In this document: positions 17,000 to 25,359 of the stretch, one piece after another
How positions within the stretch are numbered: position 1 is the first letter of the stretch
Layout of the letters: each line of letters starts with the position of its first letter
From: Albidovulum sp.
GTDB taxonomy: Bacteria > Pseudomonadota > Alphaproteobacteria > Rhodobacterales > Rhodobacteraceae
Length of the DNA stretch: 42,663 bases
Reading direction: 5' to 3'
NCBI GenBank assembly: GCA_028823855.1
Contig: JAPPFL010000066.1
Location: forward strand, 1-42,663
Notes under the pieces: model-generated
The model's database searches: none
Seen by the model: only the letters and a program-made list of their open reading frames with translations
Told to the model about the DNA's origin: nothing
Position numbers and translations under genes: made by a program

Positions 17000-18745
17000 T
17001 TGGAACAAAAACCTAGAAGTAGAACGCCAGGTTATGGGCTGTCGGGTTATGAACTCGACAAATTCCTAGATTTCTTCGGCTCGCTCAGATTGGAAATGAA
17101 ACGGTGCCTGGCCATCGACGAATCACCTCGCGAGCTTGAGATAATGCTGCAGCTTTTGCGAAGCCATTTGCGCGGCCGGCTCGAAACTCCCTCGTCGCTA
17201 ATCGAGAAATCGGGACTCTCGCGCGGCACGGCGCACCGAACGATAAAGGCCATGATTTCATCGGGGTTGATAGATCAAAGGGCGCGCACCAAATCGGGAC
17301 GCACTTTTTCGCTGCATCCGAATCCGAAACTGATTGACATGTGGTTTGATTTGGCCCGGCGCGTCGTGGCCCATACGGGCACCGCGATCAGCACCGGCGC
17401 CGCCGGCGACTATTACTTCGGCGCATCCTATCTTTCCGGATCGTTGATTCCCCCGCTGCCGGCCAGAGCGGAAAAACTTGCCCTGGCCGGAGGCCTACGA
17501 ATTCTTCTCCACGCGGATCCGGCATTCCTTGCCATGCAAAAAGTTAAAAGGCAGTTCGAAATGCACTTTGGCGTTCCGATCGAAGTGCGCGCGGTTAGCC
17601 TGGACCGACTACACGGCGAAATCCTTGAAAACGCGAAGCGCCCTTCATCCCATTTCGATGTCGTTACGAGCGACACTTGCTGGATGGCGGAACTGATCGA
17701 AAAAAAATCGGTGCTGCCGGTCGAGAACATGTCTACGCCATCGTCGCAAGACGTACTCGACTTCCACTCCGAGGCATTGAACACGGTGCGGCGGGGAACT
17801 ACACTTTTCGGACTCCCCGTACAGACTACGCCGGAATTGCTGATTTACAGGCAGGATCTATTCGACGAGAGGGGATTATCGCCGCCGGAAACTCTCGGCG
17901 ACCTTCTGGCGCTCGCGCGCAGTCTACACGATCATAGGCGCGGATTCAGCGGGATCTGCTGGAATGGAGCCAGAGGCACGCCGGTCGGAACCACTTTTCT
18001 GATGCTATTGGCGGATTTCGGCCAGCCGGTCCTAAATCTTCCGCGCATCGGCAATCGATTCCTGGATGCAGAACTGTCACCGGATCATTTTCGTCCTCAG
18101 TTGCATTCCGACGCCGCCTTGGAGGCTGCCGAATTCTTGGCGGAACTACTGGCCTATTCACCGGACAACGTGTTGCAAATGTCGTGGTACGAACGCGCAA
18201 AGTGCTATGCGGAAGGCAACGCTGCGATGGCCTATTGCTACGCGCAGATTATGCCGATGTTTCTTAACGACCCGAAATCGCCCGCTCACGGCCGAACTGG
18301 ATTCGCACTGCACCCTTCTGCGCGCGGGCAGCAAAGGATTGCACCGCTTGGCGGATGGAATCTCTGCATACCGGCAAACGTAACGGCATCGCGCGTCGCG
18401 CCGCTGCGCGAGGCTGTCCGAACTCTGACCTCCGCGGCGGCAACTAAACTCTATATCGAAAACGGAAGCACGGTCAGTTCGCGCTTCTCGGTTTGCAATG
18501 ATCCGGGCGTGGCGCGAGGGCACCCGATCATCCCAATCGTTGATGGGATGGCGCGTCGCGGCCAAATCCAGGCTTGGCCGAGACCGGCGGTCGGCGAGTT
18601 AAGTGAAATTGTGAGAATCCTTGGTGAAGAGATTCACGCGATGCTTCTGTGGAATAAGCGGCCAAAAACTGCCTTGCAAGACGCGCATGCGCGTATCGAC
18701 GAATTAATGCTCAGCAACGGCAGGTACGAGTCTCCTACTGTTTAG
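17000..18745 (+). CDS. One-component regulator: winged-helix domain fused to an ABC solute-binding-protein domain
   Basis: 581 residues from a TTG codon, the only candidate start before M34. There is no signal peptide or membrane segment. Residues ~45-110 are a MarR-like winged helix (PSSLIEKSGLSRGTAHRTIKAMISSGLIDQRARTKSGRTF). From about residue 160 the protein resembles a family 1 extracellular solute-binding protein: GGLRILLHADPAFLAMQKVKRQFE, FDVVTSDTCWMAELIEKKSV, FGLPVQTTPELLIYRQDLFDERGLSPPETLGDLL, and late NAAMAYCYAQIMPMF. In exported relatives this fold binds sugars; here it would be a cytoplasmic sensor. It presumably represses or activates sugar/polyol genes, perhaps the dehydrogenase next to it or the carbohydrate ABC operon at 31-36 kb. 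Domain-level call is firm; target and ligand are unknown. Confidence 0.75.
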   Translation: MEQKPRSRTPGYGLSGYELDKFLDFFGSLRLEMKRCLAIDESPRELEIMLQLLRSHLRGRLETPSSLIEKSGLSRGTAHRTIKAMISSGLIDQRARTKSGRTFSLHPNPKLIDMWFDLARRVVAHTGTAISTGAAGDYYFGASYLSGSLIPPLPARAEKLALAGGLRILLHADPAFLAMQKVKRQFEMHFGVPIEVRAVSLDRLHGEILENAKRPSSHFDVVTSDTCWMAELIEKKSVLPVENMSTPSSQDVLDFHSEALNTVRRGTTLFGLPVQTTPELLIYRQDLFDERGLSPPETLGDLLALARSLHDHRRGFSGICWNGARGTPVGTTFLMLLADFGQPVLNLPRIGNRFLDAELSPDHFRPQLHSDAALEAAEFLAELLAYSPDNVLQMSWYERAKCYAEGNAAMAYCYAQIMPMFLNDPKSPAHGRTGFALHPSARGQQRIAPLGGWNLCIPANVTASRVAPLREAVRTLTSAAATKLYIENGSTVSSRFSVCNDPGVARGHPIIPIVDGMARRGQIQAWPRPAVGELSEIVRILGEEIHAMLLWNKRPKTALQDAHARIDELMLSNGRYESPTV

Positions 18746-19708
18746 GGAAGCGATACAAGCCCAAAGTGAGCTACCGTTCTTTGCTTGTGCAGGATGGAGC
18801 GAAAACCGGTCCCGGAAACTCCGCTCCGCTCCAACGTGAAGTTCAAAATTTTTTCCAATCGGAACCCCGGTCGAGTACTTCTTTCGAGCTATCTCGGCTG
18901 GTCAGCGGTCGCTGCGTCAACGATTGCGGCGCCGCGAACAATCGCGTTTTCCAAAATGCCGACTTCTTCGAAAATGTCGTCGAATGACCATCAGTTCCGG
19001 GGGCAAGCGCGAATTACGGCCCTACGACATTGTCAACAGCGAACGCAACGCGCGAAAAAATTGAGCTATCAAAGGCGTCGACGTTTGCGGCCTCCAAAGA
19101 CTGATAAGGGCGGACGAGGCGATATGCATGCTCGGCAACTATCGCATTCCTGTGAACATTGAGCGGCCTTGCGCAGATACTGTCCCCGCTTCGATCCCGA
19201 ATTGCCGCCCAATGGCAATTGACCGCCTGCCATTGTTCCGCCCCATAGGAACATCAAGCACAGCTTAGCCAGTTTCAAAACATGTTTGCGAAATCTTCGT
19301 TACGCCAAAACACCGTATCCGATTCACCAAAAAGGCTAAGGGATTCAAACTCTCGAAGCGGTATACCGCATCCTAACTTATCGCCGGTGCGCCCTCGAAA
19401 ATTTGCTTACGTCCCAACCTCCGCAACAAACATTAAATGCGATCTCGGCGGTAGCCCCGCCTCCGACGCAATGCGCGCAATCCACTTTCGCATTTTTTTG
19501 AGGAACATGAACCGTTCATCCGGAATAATCCGCTGGGGAGGCCCGGCGCCAGGCTGCGGACACCTCTGTTCTTCGCCGACGGAATCCATGTTCGATTCGA
19601 CTTTCAAAGGCGGTTGCTCGGACCAAGATGCTTCGATGCACTTGACCGGATTGCGATGCGGCTGTACCCGGAAATGGATTAGGCGCATGAAAGCTTCGGG
19701 AGAAAAGG
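18746..19708. other. Gene desert with fossil fragments (960 bp)
   Basis: No intact gene. On the minus strand, around 18895-18990, a 33-codon stretch between two stops reads SFDDIFEEVGILENAIVRGA then AIVDAATADQP, which looks like genuine protein but cannot be assigned, so it may be a gene remnant. A decayed tRNA-Ser lies at 19336-19398 (listed separately). The last 300 bp before the catabolic operon hold no identifiable gene and must contain its promoter and the leader with ribosome-binding site GGGAGAAAAGG. Confidence 0.5.
19336..19398 (-). pseudogene. Decayed tRNA-Ser copy
   Basis: Aligned without gaps to the intact tRNA-Ser(GCT) at 12154-12243, 46 of 63 positions are identical by my hand count. 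The T-arm (GGTTCGAATCC becomes AGTTTGAATCC on the minus strand), the class II variable arm (still able to pair, GCGG-TATA-CCGC) and the D-arm junction (TCGA-GGCGC) remain recognisable, but the anticodon stem no longer pairs and the acceptor is lost. It has the same orientation as the intact gene, 7.1 kb away. It could be a relic of a duplicated attachment site or of a second serine tRNA. Confidence 0.65.
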
Positions 19709-20548
19709 ATGGCCGTCACCATTCGCGGAATTGAATTTCAGGAAAACGACAGCAACGACATGGGGATCGAGTTCGTGAACCTGAGCCACCGCTACGGATT
19801 CCAATGTCCGAACTGGCCGTATTTTAGGGACGTGATGATTGAACGCAAGCACTACATGGCAAAGTCCGGCGTGCTGTCTCAAACCCTTACGACCACAATG
19901 CATGTGACGACTCACATCGACGCTCCCGCGCACGTCGTGCAGGGCACGCCTTTCATCGACGAGGTTCCGTTGCCGCATTTCTTCGGATCCGGAATCGTCG
20001 CAAGCATTCCGAAGAAGAAGTGGGAGCAAATAACGGGAAACGATCTCGAAAATGCCTGCGGCCACGCCATCCGCAAGAACGACGTGCTTATAATCAATAC
20101 GGGCTGGCACAAGCAGTACGACGACGGCGACTACTTTCCCTACTGCCCGGGACTTGTGCCCTCCGCGGCCGATTGGATGGTCGAAAAGGGCGTAAAAGTC
20201 GTCGGACACGATACCCAAGCCAACGACCATCCGCTCGCAACCGCCATCGGCCCACAGCGGAACGGCCCGATTCTTCCCCACCTGGAAGAGGAATACAGGG
20301 AATGGTCGGGCGGCCGCGACTGGAAAGACGACTTCCCGGCTTGGGAACCCGTTCACAACAAGCTCTTTTCCAACGGCATTCTCGGCATCGAGAACGTCGG
20401 CGGCGATCTGGATCGGGTCACCGGCAAGCGCTGCACATTCGTATTCTTCCCGTGGAACTGGGACCGCGGCGACGGCTGCATCATCCGGCTGGTCGCCATG
20501 ATGGACAGGAACCAGCAATACCGCATTGAAGCCGGCGAGGCGTTCTAG
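19709..20548 (+). CDS. Cyclase-family (kynurenine formamidase-like) metal-dependent hydrolase
   Basis: 279 residues, first gene of a nine-gene operon, with ribosome-binding site GGGAGAAAAGG upstream. The family metal-binding motif HxGTHxDxPxH is present as H65-VTT-H69-I-D71-APA-H75. The later conserved segments ILIINTGW-like (VLIINTGWHKQYDD), VVGHDTQAND and the C-terminal histidine/acid region (FFPWNWDRGDGCIIRLVAM) are also present. Known members hydrolyse N-formylkynurenine, isatin or cyclic amides with Mn or Zn; the substrate here is unknown. At 279 residues it is longer than kynurenine formamidase (~210), like members found in catabolic operons. Being first in an operon with two dehydrogenases and an importer suggests a ring- or amide-opening step. 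Confidence 0.83.
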   Translation: MAVTIRGIEFQENDSNDMGIEFVNLSHRYGFQCPNWPYFRDVMIERKHYMAKSGVLSQTLTTTMHVTTHIDAPAHVVQGTPFIDEVPLPHFFGSGIVASIPKKKWEQITGNDLENACGHAIRKNDVLIINTGWHKQYDDGDYFPYCPGLVPSAADWMVEKGVKVVGHDTQANDHPLATAIGPQRNGPILPHLEEEYREWSGGRDWKDDFPAWEPVHNKLFSNGILGIENVGGDLDRVTGKRCTFVFFPWNWDRGDGCIIRLVAMMDRNQQYRIEAGEAF

Positions 20549-20901
20549 TGCTGGTCAAACGCTTCGCCGAGGCTCAGCCCTACGACGCTCCGAACCACAG
20601 GGGCGTGGCGGGTCTCAGGCTTCAGGGGTTCGAGGACGGCGGCCCGGAAAACCAATGGATCGGGTATTCTCAGTTCCTGCCGGGCGGCGGCGCGGGTCCC
20701 GATTCAACCCCGTTCGAGAAAATCTATGTCGTCGTGGAAGGCGAAATGACGGTGATCGTCGATGAACGGGAAACCGTTCTGGGTCCGATGGACAGTTGCA
20801 CCATTGCGCCGAACGAGGTTCGCGAAATCGAAAACCGATCCAACGACGTCTGCAAAATGCTCGTCGTGATTCCGTATCCCGGCGGCAAAAGGCAGGAGTA
20901 G
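20548..20901 (+). CDS. Cupin-domain protein
   Basis: 117 residues, starting at a GTG whose G is the last base of the preceding TAG stop, so translation is probably coupled. A single cupin barrel is evident: PDSTPFEKIYVVVEGEMTVIVD (motif 1, with the first His replaced by D/S/T, and the conserved Glu and GE present) and LGPMDSCTIAPNEVREIENRSND (motif 2, with the usual Pro but Glu in place of His). The reduced set of metal ligands suggests it may bind a ligand rather than act as a classic dioxygenase. It may be a small isomerase or sensor in the pathway encoded by the operon. Confidence 0.78.
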   Translation: MLVKRFAEAQPYDAPNHRGVAGLRLQGFEDGGPENQWIGYSQFLPGGGAGPDSTPFEKIYVVVEGEMTVIVDERETVLGPMDSCTIAPNEVREIENRSNDVCKMLVVIPYPGGKRQE

Positions 20902-20905
20902 CCCG

Positions 20906-21691
20906 ATGTCTCTGGACAATCCGAACCTGCTATTCGACGTATCGGGCAAAGTGGCCCTGATTACCGGCGCCTCGGGGGCTTTCGGAGCTGTCGCGGCTCA
21001 ATGCCTTTCGAATGCGGGATGCAAGGTTGTTCTGGCTGCGGGCAACGCAGGCGCTCTGGACAAAGTCGCCGCCGCCTGCAAGGGACCTGTCCATAGGATC
21101 AATCGGCGGCCAGACGGCGAAGGAGCATGCGACGGGCTTGTTGCTGAAGCCGTTGAGGCCTTCGGTCGGCTCGACATCCTCGTGGTGGCCTCCGGCATGA
21201 ACAAGGTCGCCAAGATCGACGACATGGATCCCGCCACTTTCGAAGCGGTCATGGATGCCAATGTCACGCAGTGCTGGCTTATGTCCAGGGCTGCGACCAG
21301 CCAAATGAAGGCGCAAGGCGACGGCGGCAAAATCGTATTGATGTCGTCGGCGCGAGGGCTTCTCGGGCACCCCGCCGGCTACACGGCCTACTGCGCCTCC
21401 AAGGCGGCGGTCGACGGCATAACCAAGGCTCTCGGATGCGAACTGGGTCCGGCCGGCATCACCGTGAACGCTATCGCCCCTACGGTCTTTCGATCCCCAC
21501 TCACGGCCTGGATGTTCGAGGAAACGGACAACGCCAGGACCATTAGAAGCGGCTTCCTGACGCGAGTACCGAAAGGCCGGCTGGGAGAGCCGGAGGACCT
21601 CGCCGGACCTCTTCTATTCCTGTCGTCCAAGGCATCGGACTTCTATACCGGGCATATACTTTACGCCGACGGCGGGTACACGGCCGGCTAA
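20906..21691 (+). CDS. Short-chain dehydrogenase/reductase
   Basis: 261 residues. The NAD(P)-binding motif is TGASGAFG (residues ~20-27), the catalytic serine lies in VLMSSARG and the catalytic pair in YTAYCASK. The C-terminus FYTGHILYADGGYTAG is characteristic of classical SDRs. The 'NNAG' motif is altered to ASGMNK. It is closest in style to gluconate 5-dehydrogenase and sugar/polyol dehydrogenases, but the substrate cannot be inferred. It sits 4 bp after the cupin gene and 3 bp before the next dehydrogenase. Confidence 0.9.
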   Translation: MSLDNPNLLFDVSGKVALITGASGAFGAVAAQCLSNAGCKVVLAAGNAGALDKVAAACKGPVHRINRRPDGEGACDGLVAEAVEAFGRLDILVVASGMNKVAKIDDMDPATFEAVMDANVTQCWLMSRAATSQMKAQGDGGKIVLMSSARGLLGHPAGYTAYCASKAAVDGITKALGCELGPAGITVNAIAPTVFRSPLTAWMFEETDNARTIRSGFLTRVPKGRLGEPEDLAGPLLFLSSKASDFYTGHILYADGGYTAG

Positions 21692-21694
21692 GCC

Positions 21695-22630
21695 ATGGCC
21701 GACACTCAGCGGATTGCGGTTGTGGGCGCCGGACTGATGGGGCACGGAATCGCGCTGACCTTCGCGCACGCCGGCCGGAGGGTTTCGATAACCGATCCCG
21801 CCGAAGAGGCGCTGCGGTCCGTGGCCTGTCGGGTGTCCCAAAGCATGAGCCTTCTCGGCGCGGACAGCCTGGAAATTGCCAGTGCGCTCGATAATATCGA
21901 GATTTGCGACACGTTGCCCGCGGCTGTCACGGGCGCGGAATTCGTGTTTGAAGCCGCCCCCGAAAAGCTGGAATTGAAGCAGGCGATATTTGCCGAGATC
22001 GAGGCTTATGCACCGGCGAGCGCGATCCTGGCATCGAACACGTCGGTCATTCAGATTTCCAGGATCATCGGCGGCCTGAAGACACGCGACCGGGCTCTGG
22101 GCACTCACTGGTGGAATCCGCCGCACATGATACCGCTTGTCGAAGTCGTGAAGACGGAGTGGACCGACAAGGCGAGGGCGAAATCCATGTTCGATCTTCT
22201 GGCCGATACGGGCAAAATGCCCGTAATGGTGGAAAGGGACGTGCCTGGGTTTATCGGGAACCGGCTCCAGCACGCGCTTTGGCGAGAAGCTGTTTCGCTT
22301 GTGGAAAAGGGCATCTGCACGGCCGAAGCCGTGGACGACGTCGTGAAGGCGAGCTTCGGTCGCCGACTCGCCGTTCTCGGGCCGCTGGAGAACGCGGATC
22401 TCGTCGGGATCGAGTTGACGCGTGACATTCACAGCGAAGTTTTGCATGATCTGGAGACTAGCGGCAAGCCTTCAAGCTATCTTGACGAGCTTCTCGATCG
22501 GGGACGTACGGGAATGTCCGCGGGCGCGGGATTTCGCGAATGGAAAAACGGCGATCTGGATGCCGTGAAGGCGCGCGTGGCGGATCACCTTAGAAAACTG
22601 GAAACGATATTGCCCAACCAGGCCGACTAA
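21695..22630 (+). CDS. 3-hydroxyacyl-CoA dehydrogenase-family protein
   Basis: 311 residues. The N-terminal NAD domain begins IAVVGAGLMGHGIALTFAHAG. FVFEAAPEKLELKQAIF and ILASNTSVIQIS follow, and the catalytic histidine is in THWWNPPHMIPLVEV. The C-terminal domain (DVPGFIGNRLQHALWREA) is typical of 3-hydroxybutyryl-CoA dehydrogenase, L-carnitine dehydrogenase and L-gulonate dehydrogenase relatives. The 'HWWNPPHM' version is common in members acting on free hydroxy acids as well as CoA esters. NAD-dependent oxidation of a 3-hydroxy acid or ester is likely. The binding-protein gene follows after 12 bp. Confidence 0.87.
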   Translation: MADTQRIAVVGAGLMGHGIALTFAHAGRRVSITDPAEEALRSVACRVSQSMSLLGADSLEIASALDNIEICDTLPAAVTGAEFVFEAAPEKLELKQAIFAEIEAYAPASAILASNTSVIQISRIIGGLKTRDRALGTHWWNPPHMIPLVEVVKTEWTDKARAKSMFDLLADTGKMPVMVERDVPGFIGNRLQHALWREAVSLVEKGICTAEAVDDVVKASFGRRLAVLGPLENADLVGIELTRDIHSEVLHDLETSGKPSSYLDELLDRGRTGMSAGAGFREWKNGDLDAVKARVADHLRKLETILPNQAD

Positions 22631-22642
22631 AGGAGAGAGGAA

Positions 22643-23914
22643 ATGACATTCAAACCAACAAGACGGCATGCTATCGGCGGCATGGCCGCGTCGATTGCGA
22701 CTCCTGCCATACTGTCGTCGACGCGGGCGTACGCAAATAATCCGACGATCCGCGTAGGGCATGTCAGCCCGAGAACCGGTCCGCTTGCCGGGTTCGCCGA
22801 GGCCGACGAATTTGTCTTGAAGGGCATTGAAGCATCGCTCGCGGGCGGAGTCGAAAACAACGGCAAGTCCTATTCGGTCGAGATCATCTCGAAAGACAGC
22901 CAGTCCAACCCGAACAGAGCCGCCGAAGTCGCCGCGGATCTAATCCTGGGCGACGAAGTCGATATCATCGCGGCCGCTTCCACGCCCGACACGACGAACC
23001 CCGTCGCCGATCAAGCCGAGATCAACGAAGTGCCATGCATTACGACAGATTGCCCCTGGCAGCCCTATTTCTTCGGTCGCAACGGCAATCCTGCCGAAGG
23101 ATTCCAATACACGTACCACTTCTTCTGGGGCCTGGAGGACGTAATAGCGAACTTCCTCGACCTCTGGAACAATGACGGAGTTGGGAAAACTGTCGCCGGC
23201 CTATTCCCGAACGATGCCGACGGCAATGCGTGGGGCCACCCGGAACTGGGATTCCCGAAGCCGCTGGCCGAAGCCGGATTCGCACTGACCGACCCGGGCA
23301 GATATCAGCCTTTGAACGACGATTTTTCAAACTATATCGCCGCGTTCAAGGAAGCTGGCTGCGAGATCGTCACGGGCAACATGATACCGCCCGATTTCGC
23401 GACTTTCTGGGCGCAAGCCGCCCAGCAGGACTTCAGACCGAAGATCGTGACCATCGGCAAGGCGCTGCTGTTCCCGTCCGTCATCGAGTCCCTGGGAGAT
23501 CGCGGCGACGGCCTGACTTCGGAAATCTGGTGGACGCCCACGCATCCGTTCAGCTCTTCGCTCACCGGCGAAAGCGCCCGGTCGCTGGCCGACGGCTACT
23601 CGGCCGACAGCGGGCGCCCCTGGACGCAGCCCATCGGATTCAAGCACGCGCTGTTCGAGGTTGTCACAGACGTGATTTCGCGCGCGGCGGATCTCGACGA
23701 CCCGATGGCCGTGCTCGATGCAATCAAATCGACCTCCCTCTCGACCATCGTCGGCGACGTGAATTGGGACGGCGGCCCGGTGCCCAACGTTACCAAGACG
23801 CCGCTGGTCGCCGGGCAGTGGCAGAAGCGAGGCGACTTGTTCGACCTGGTCGTGACGACCAACGCCCATGCGCCGCAAATTCCCCTGGGAGGAGAATTGA
23901 AGCTGCTGAACTAG
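22643..23914 (+). CDS. Branched-chain amino acid-type ABC substrate-binding protein (LivK-like)
   Basis: 423 residues, with ribosome-binding site AGGAGAGAGG. The N-terminus KPTRRHAIGGMAASIATPAI is a twin-arginine-type signal, so it may be exported folded. The mature part has the Peripla_BP_6 plan: RVGHVSPRTGPLAGFAEAD, then NPNRAAEVAADLILGDEVDIIAAASTPDTT, with serine/threonine positions where LivJ/K contact the alpha-carboxylate of the ligand. A C-terminal section (KTPLVAGQWQK) is typical. The family also binds amides, aromatic acids and urea, so the ligand is not necessarily an amino acid. It is the extracytoplasmic receptor of the ABC importer encoded by the next four genes. Confidence 0.9.
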   Translation: MTFKPTRRHAIGGMAASIATPAILSSTRAYANNPTIRVGHVSPRTGPLAGFAEADEFVLKGIEASLAGGVENNGKSYSVEIISKDSQSNPNRAAEVAADLILGDEVDIIAAASTPDTTNPVADQAEINEVPCITTDCPWQPYFFGRNGNPAEGFQYTYHFFWGLEDVIANFLDLWNNDGVGKTVAGLFPNDADGNAWGHPELGFPKPLAEAGFALTDPGRYQPLNDDFSNYIAAFKEAGCEIVTGNMIPPDFATFWAQAAQQDFRPKIVTIGKALLFPSVIESLGDRGDGLTSEIWWTPTHPFSSSLTGESARSLADGYSADSGRPWTQPIGFKHALFEVVTDVISRAADLDDPMAVLDAIKSTSLSTIVGDVNWDGGPVPNVTKTPLVAGQWQKRGDLFDLVVTTNAHAPQIPLGGELKLLN

Positions 23915-23927
23915 ATGCGAGTCGGAC

Positions 23928-24656
23928 TTGTCGGCGCTGCTTTCGATCAACGGGCTTAGCAAGTCCTTCGGCGCGGTCGTCGTAGCGGACGAAACAAGCT
24001 TCGAAGTGCGAGCTGGGGAAGCCGTCGGCATCCTCGGGCCTAACGGGGCCGGCAAGACTTCGCTCTTCAATCTCATTGCGGGAACGTTGCGCCCCGATGC
24101 GGGCAGAATCGAGTTCGCCGACAGCGATATCACCGAAACTTCCGCCGCTCGAAGGTGCAAGCTGGGCATAGCCCGTTCATTCCAGGTTCCGCAGCCCTTC
24201 GGAGGAATGACGGTTTTCGAAAATGCGCTGGTCGGCGCCACCCAGGGCGCCGACCTGAGCGGCCGCGAAGCCGAATCGCACGCCCTTACCGTTCTCCAAG
24301 AAACCGGGCTGCTGCCCAAAGCGAATGTTCGCGCCGAAACGCTGACCCTGCTGGAGCGCAAGCGGCTGGAAATGGCTAGGGCTCTTTCCGCCAAGCCGAC
24401 GCTCTTGCTTCTGGATGAAATCGCGGGCGGGCTTACGGACGCGGAGTGCGGCGCTCTGATCGAATCGATAAAGCGCATTCACGCGGGCGGCACAACGATC
24501 ATTTGGATCGAGCACGTGGTGCACGCATTGCTGGCGGTCGTCCAGAGAGTCATTGTCGTCGACTTCGGCCGGAAGATCGCCGAAGGCGAGCCAGGCAGGA
24601 TCATGGAAAGCCGGGAGGTCAAGGAAATCTACCTCGGCGTTGACCCGGATGCCTGA
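23928..24656 (+). CDS. ABC importer ATPase (LivG-like)
   Basis: 242 residues from a TTG at 23928; the ATG at 23915 is out of frame. Walker A is GPNGAGKTS, Walker B LLLLDEIAGGLTD, and the switch histidine is in WIEHVVHA. The ABC signature is degenerate (TLTLLERKRLEMARAL instead of LSGGQ), a variant seen in LivG-type subunits. The Q-loop is in FQVPQPFGGMTVFENALVG. It energises the importer together with the LivF-like protein, whose gene overlaps its end by 8 bp. Confidence 0.9.
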   Translation: MSALLSINGLSKSFGAVVVADETSFEVRAGEAVGILGPNGAGKTSLFNLIAGTLRPDAGRIEFADSDITETSAARRCKLGIARSFQVPQPFGGMTVFENALVGATQGADLSGREAESHALTVLQETGLLPKANVRAETLTLLERKRLEMARALSAKPTLLLLDEIAGGLTDAECGALIESIKRIHAGGTTIIWIEHVVHALLAVVQRVIVVDFGRKIAEGEPGRIMESREVKEIYLGVDPDA

Positions 24657-25359
24657 AGCGATCCTTTCGGCAAAGGGCCTCGAAGCCTACTACGGCGATT
24701 TCCAAGCGATCTACGGAATTGATCTTGAAGTGCCCGAAGGCGAAGTTATCGCCATCATCGGCGCCAACGGCGCCGGGAAAACCACGCTATTGAAATCGAT
24801 CTCGGGCCTGCTGCCGAACGAGGCGGCACACGTGGTTTTCAAAGGCCGGCCTATCGGGGACCTCAGGGCGGATCAAATCGCCCGCCTCGGCATCGCGCTG
24901 GTGCCAGAGGGGCGGCAGCTGTTTCCGTCGCTGTCCGTGGAGGAGAACCTGATGCTGGGCGGCGAGGTCGGCCGCGACGGTCCATGGTCCCTCGACGCGG
25001 TCTACGATCTTTTTCCCATCCTCCGGGAGAGGCGCCATCAGCCATCCACGTCGCTCTCGGGCGGCCAGCAGCAGATGGCCGCCATTGGCCGCGCGCTGAT
25101 GGCCAATCCCGAACTGATTCTTTTCGACGAAATCAGCCTCGGACTGGCTCCGGTTGTCATCAAATCCATCTACGAGATCCTGCCGGAAGTCGTCGGCGAG
25201 GGCATGACCGCGCTGATCGTCGAGCAGGATATCACCAAGGCGCTTTCGGTTTCGTCGCGGGTATACTGCCTGCAAGAGGGGCGCGTTTCGCTTTCAGGCC
25301 GCGCGGACGAAGTAACGCGCGACCAGATCACGGCGGCCTATTTCGGAGCGGCGGCATGA
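24649..25359 (+). CDS. ABC importer ATPase (LivF-like)
   Basis: 236 residues from the ATG overlapping the LivG-like gene. Walker A GANGAGKTT, a full signature LSGGQQQMAAIGRAL, Walker B LILFDEISLGLAPV and the switch region LIVEQDITKAL (Glu/Gln in place of the His, normal for LivF) are all present. The Q-loop is LVPEGRQLFPSLSVEENL, a LivF hallmark. It would pair with the LivG-like protein on the cytoplasmic face of the permease. It overlaps the next gene by ATGA. Confidence 0.92.
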   Translation: MPEAILSAKGLEAYYGDFQAIYGIDLEVPEGEVIAIIGANGAGKTTLLKSISGLLPNEAAHVVFKGRPIGDLRADQIARLGIALVPEGRQLFPSLSVEENLMLGGEVGRDGPWSLDAVYDLFPILRERRHQPSTSLSGGQQQMAAIGRALMANPELILFDEISLGLAPVVIKSIYEILPEVVGEGMTALIVEQDITKALSVSSRVYCLQEGRVSLSGRADEVTRDQITAAYFGAAA

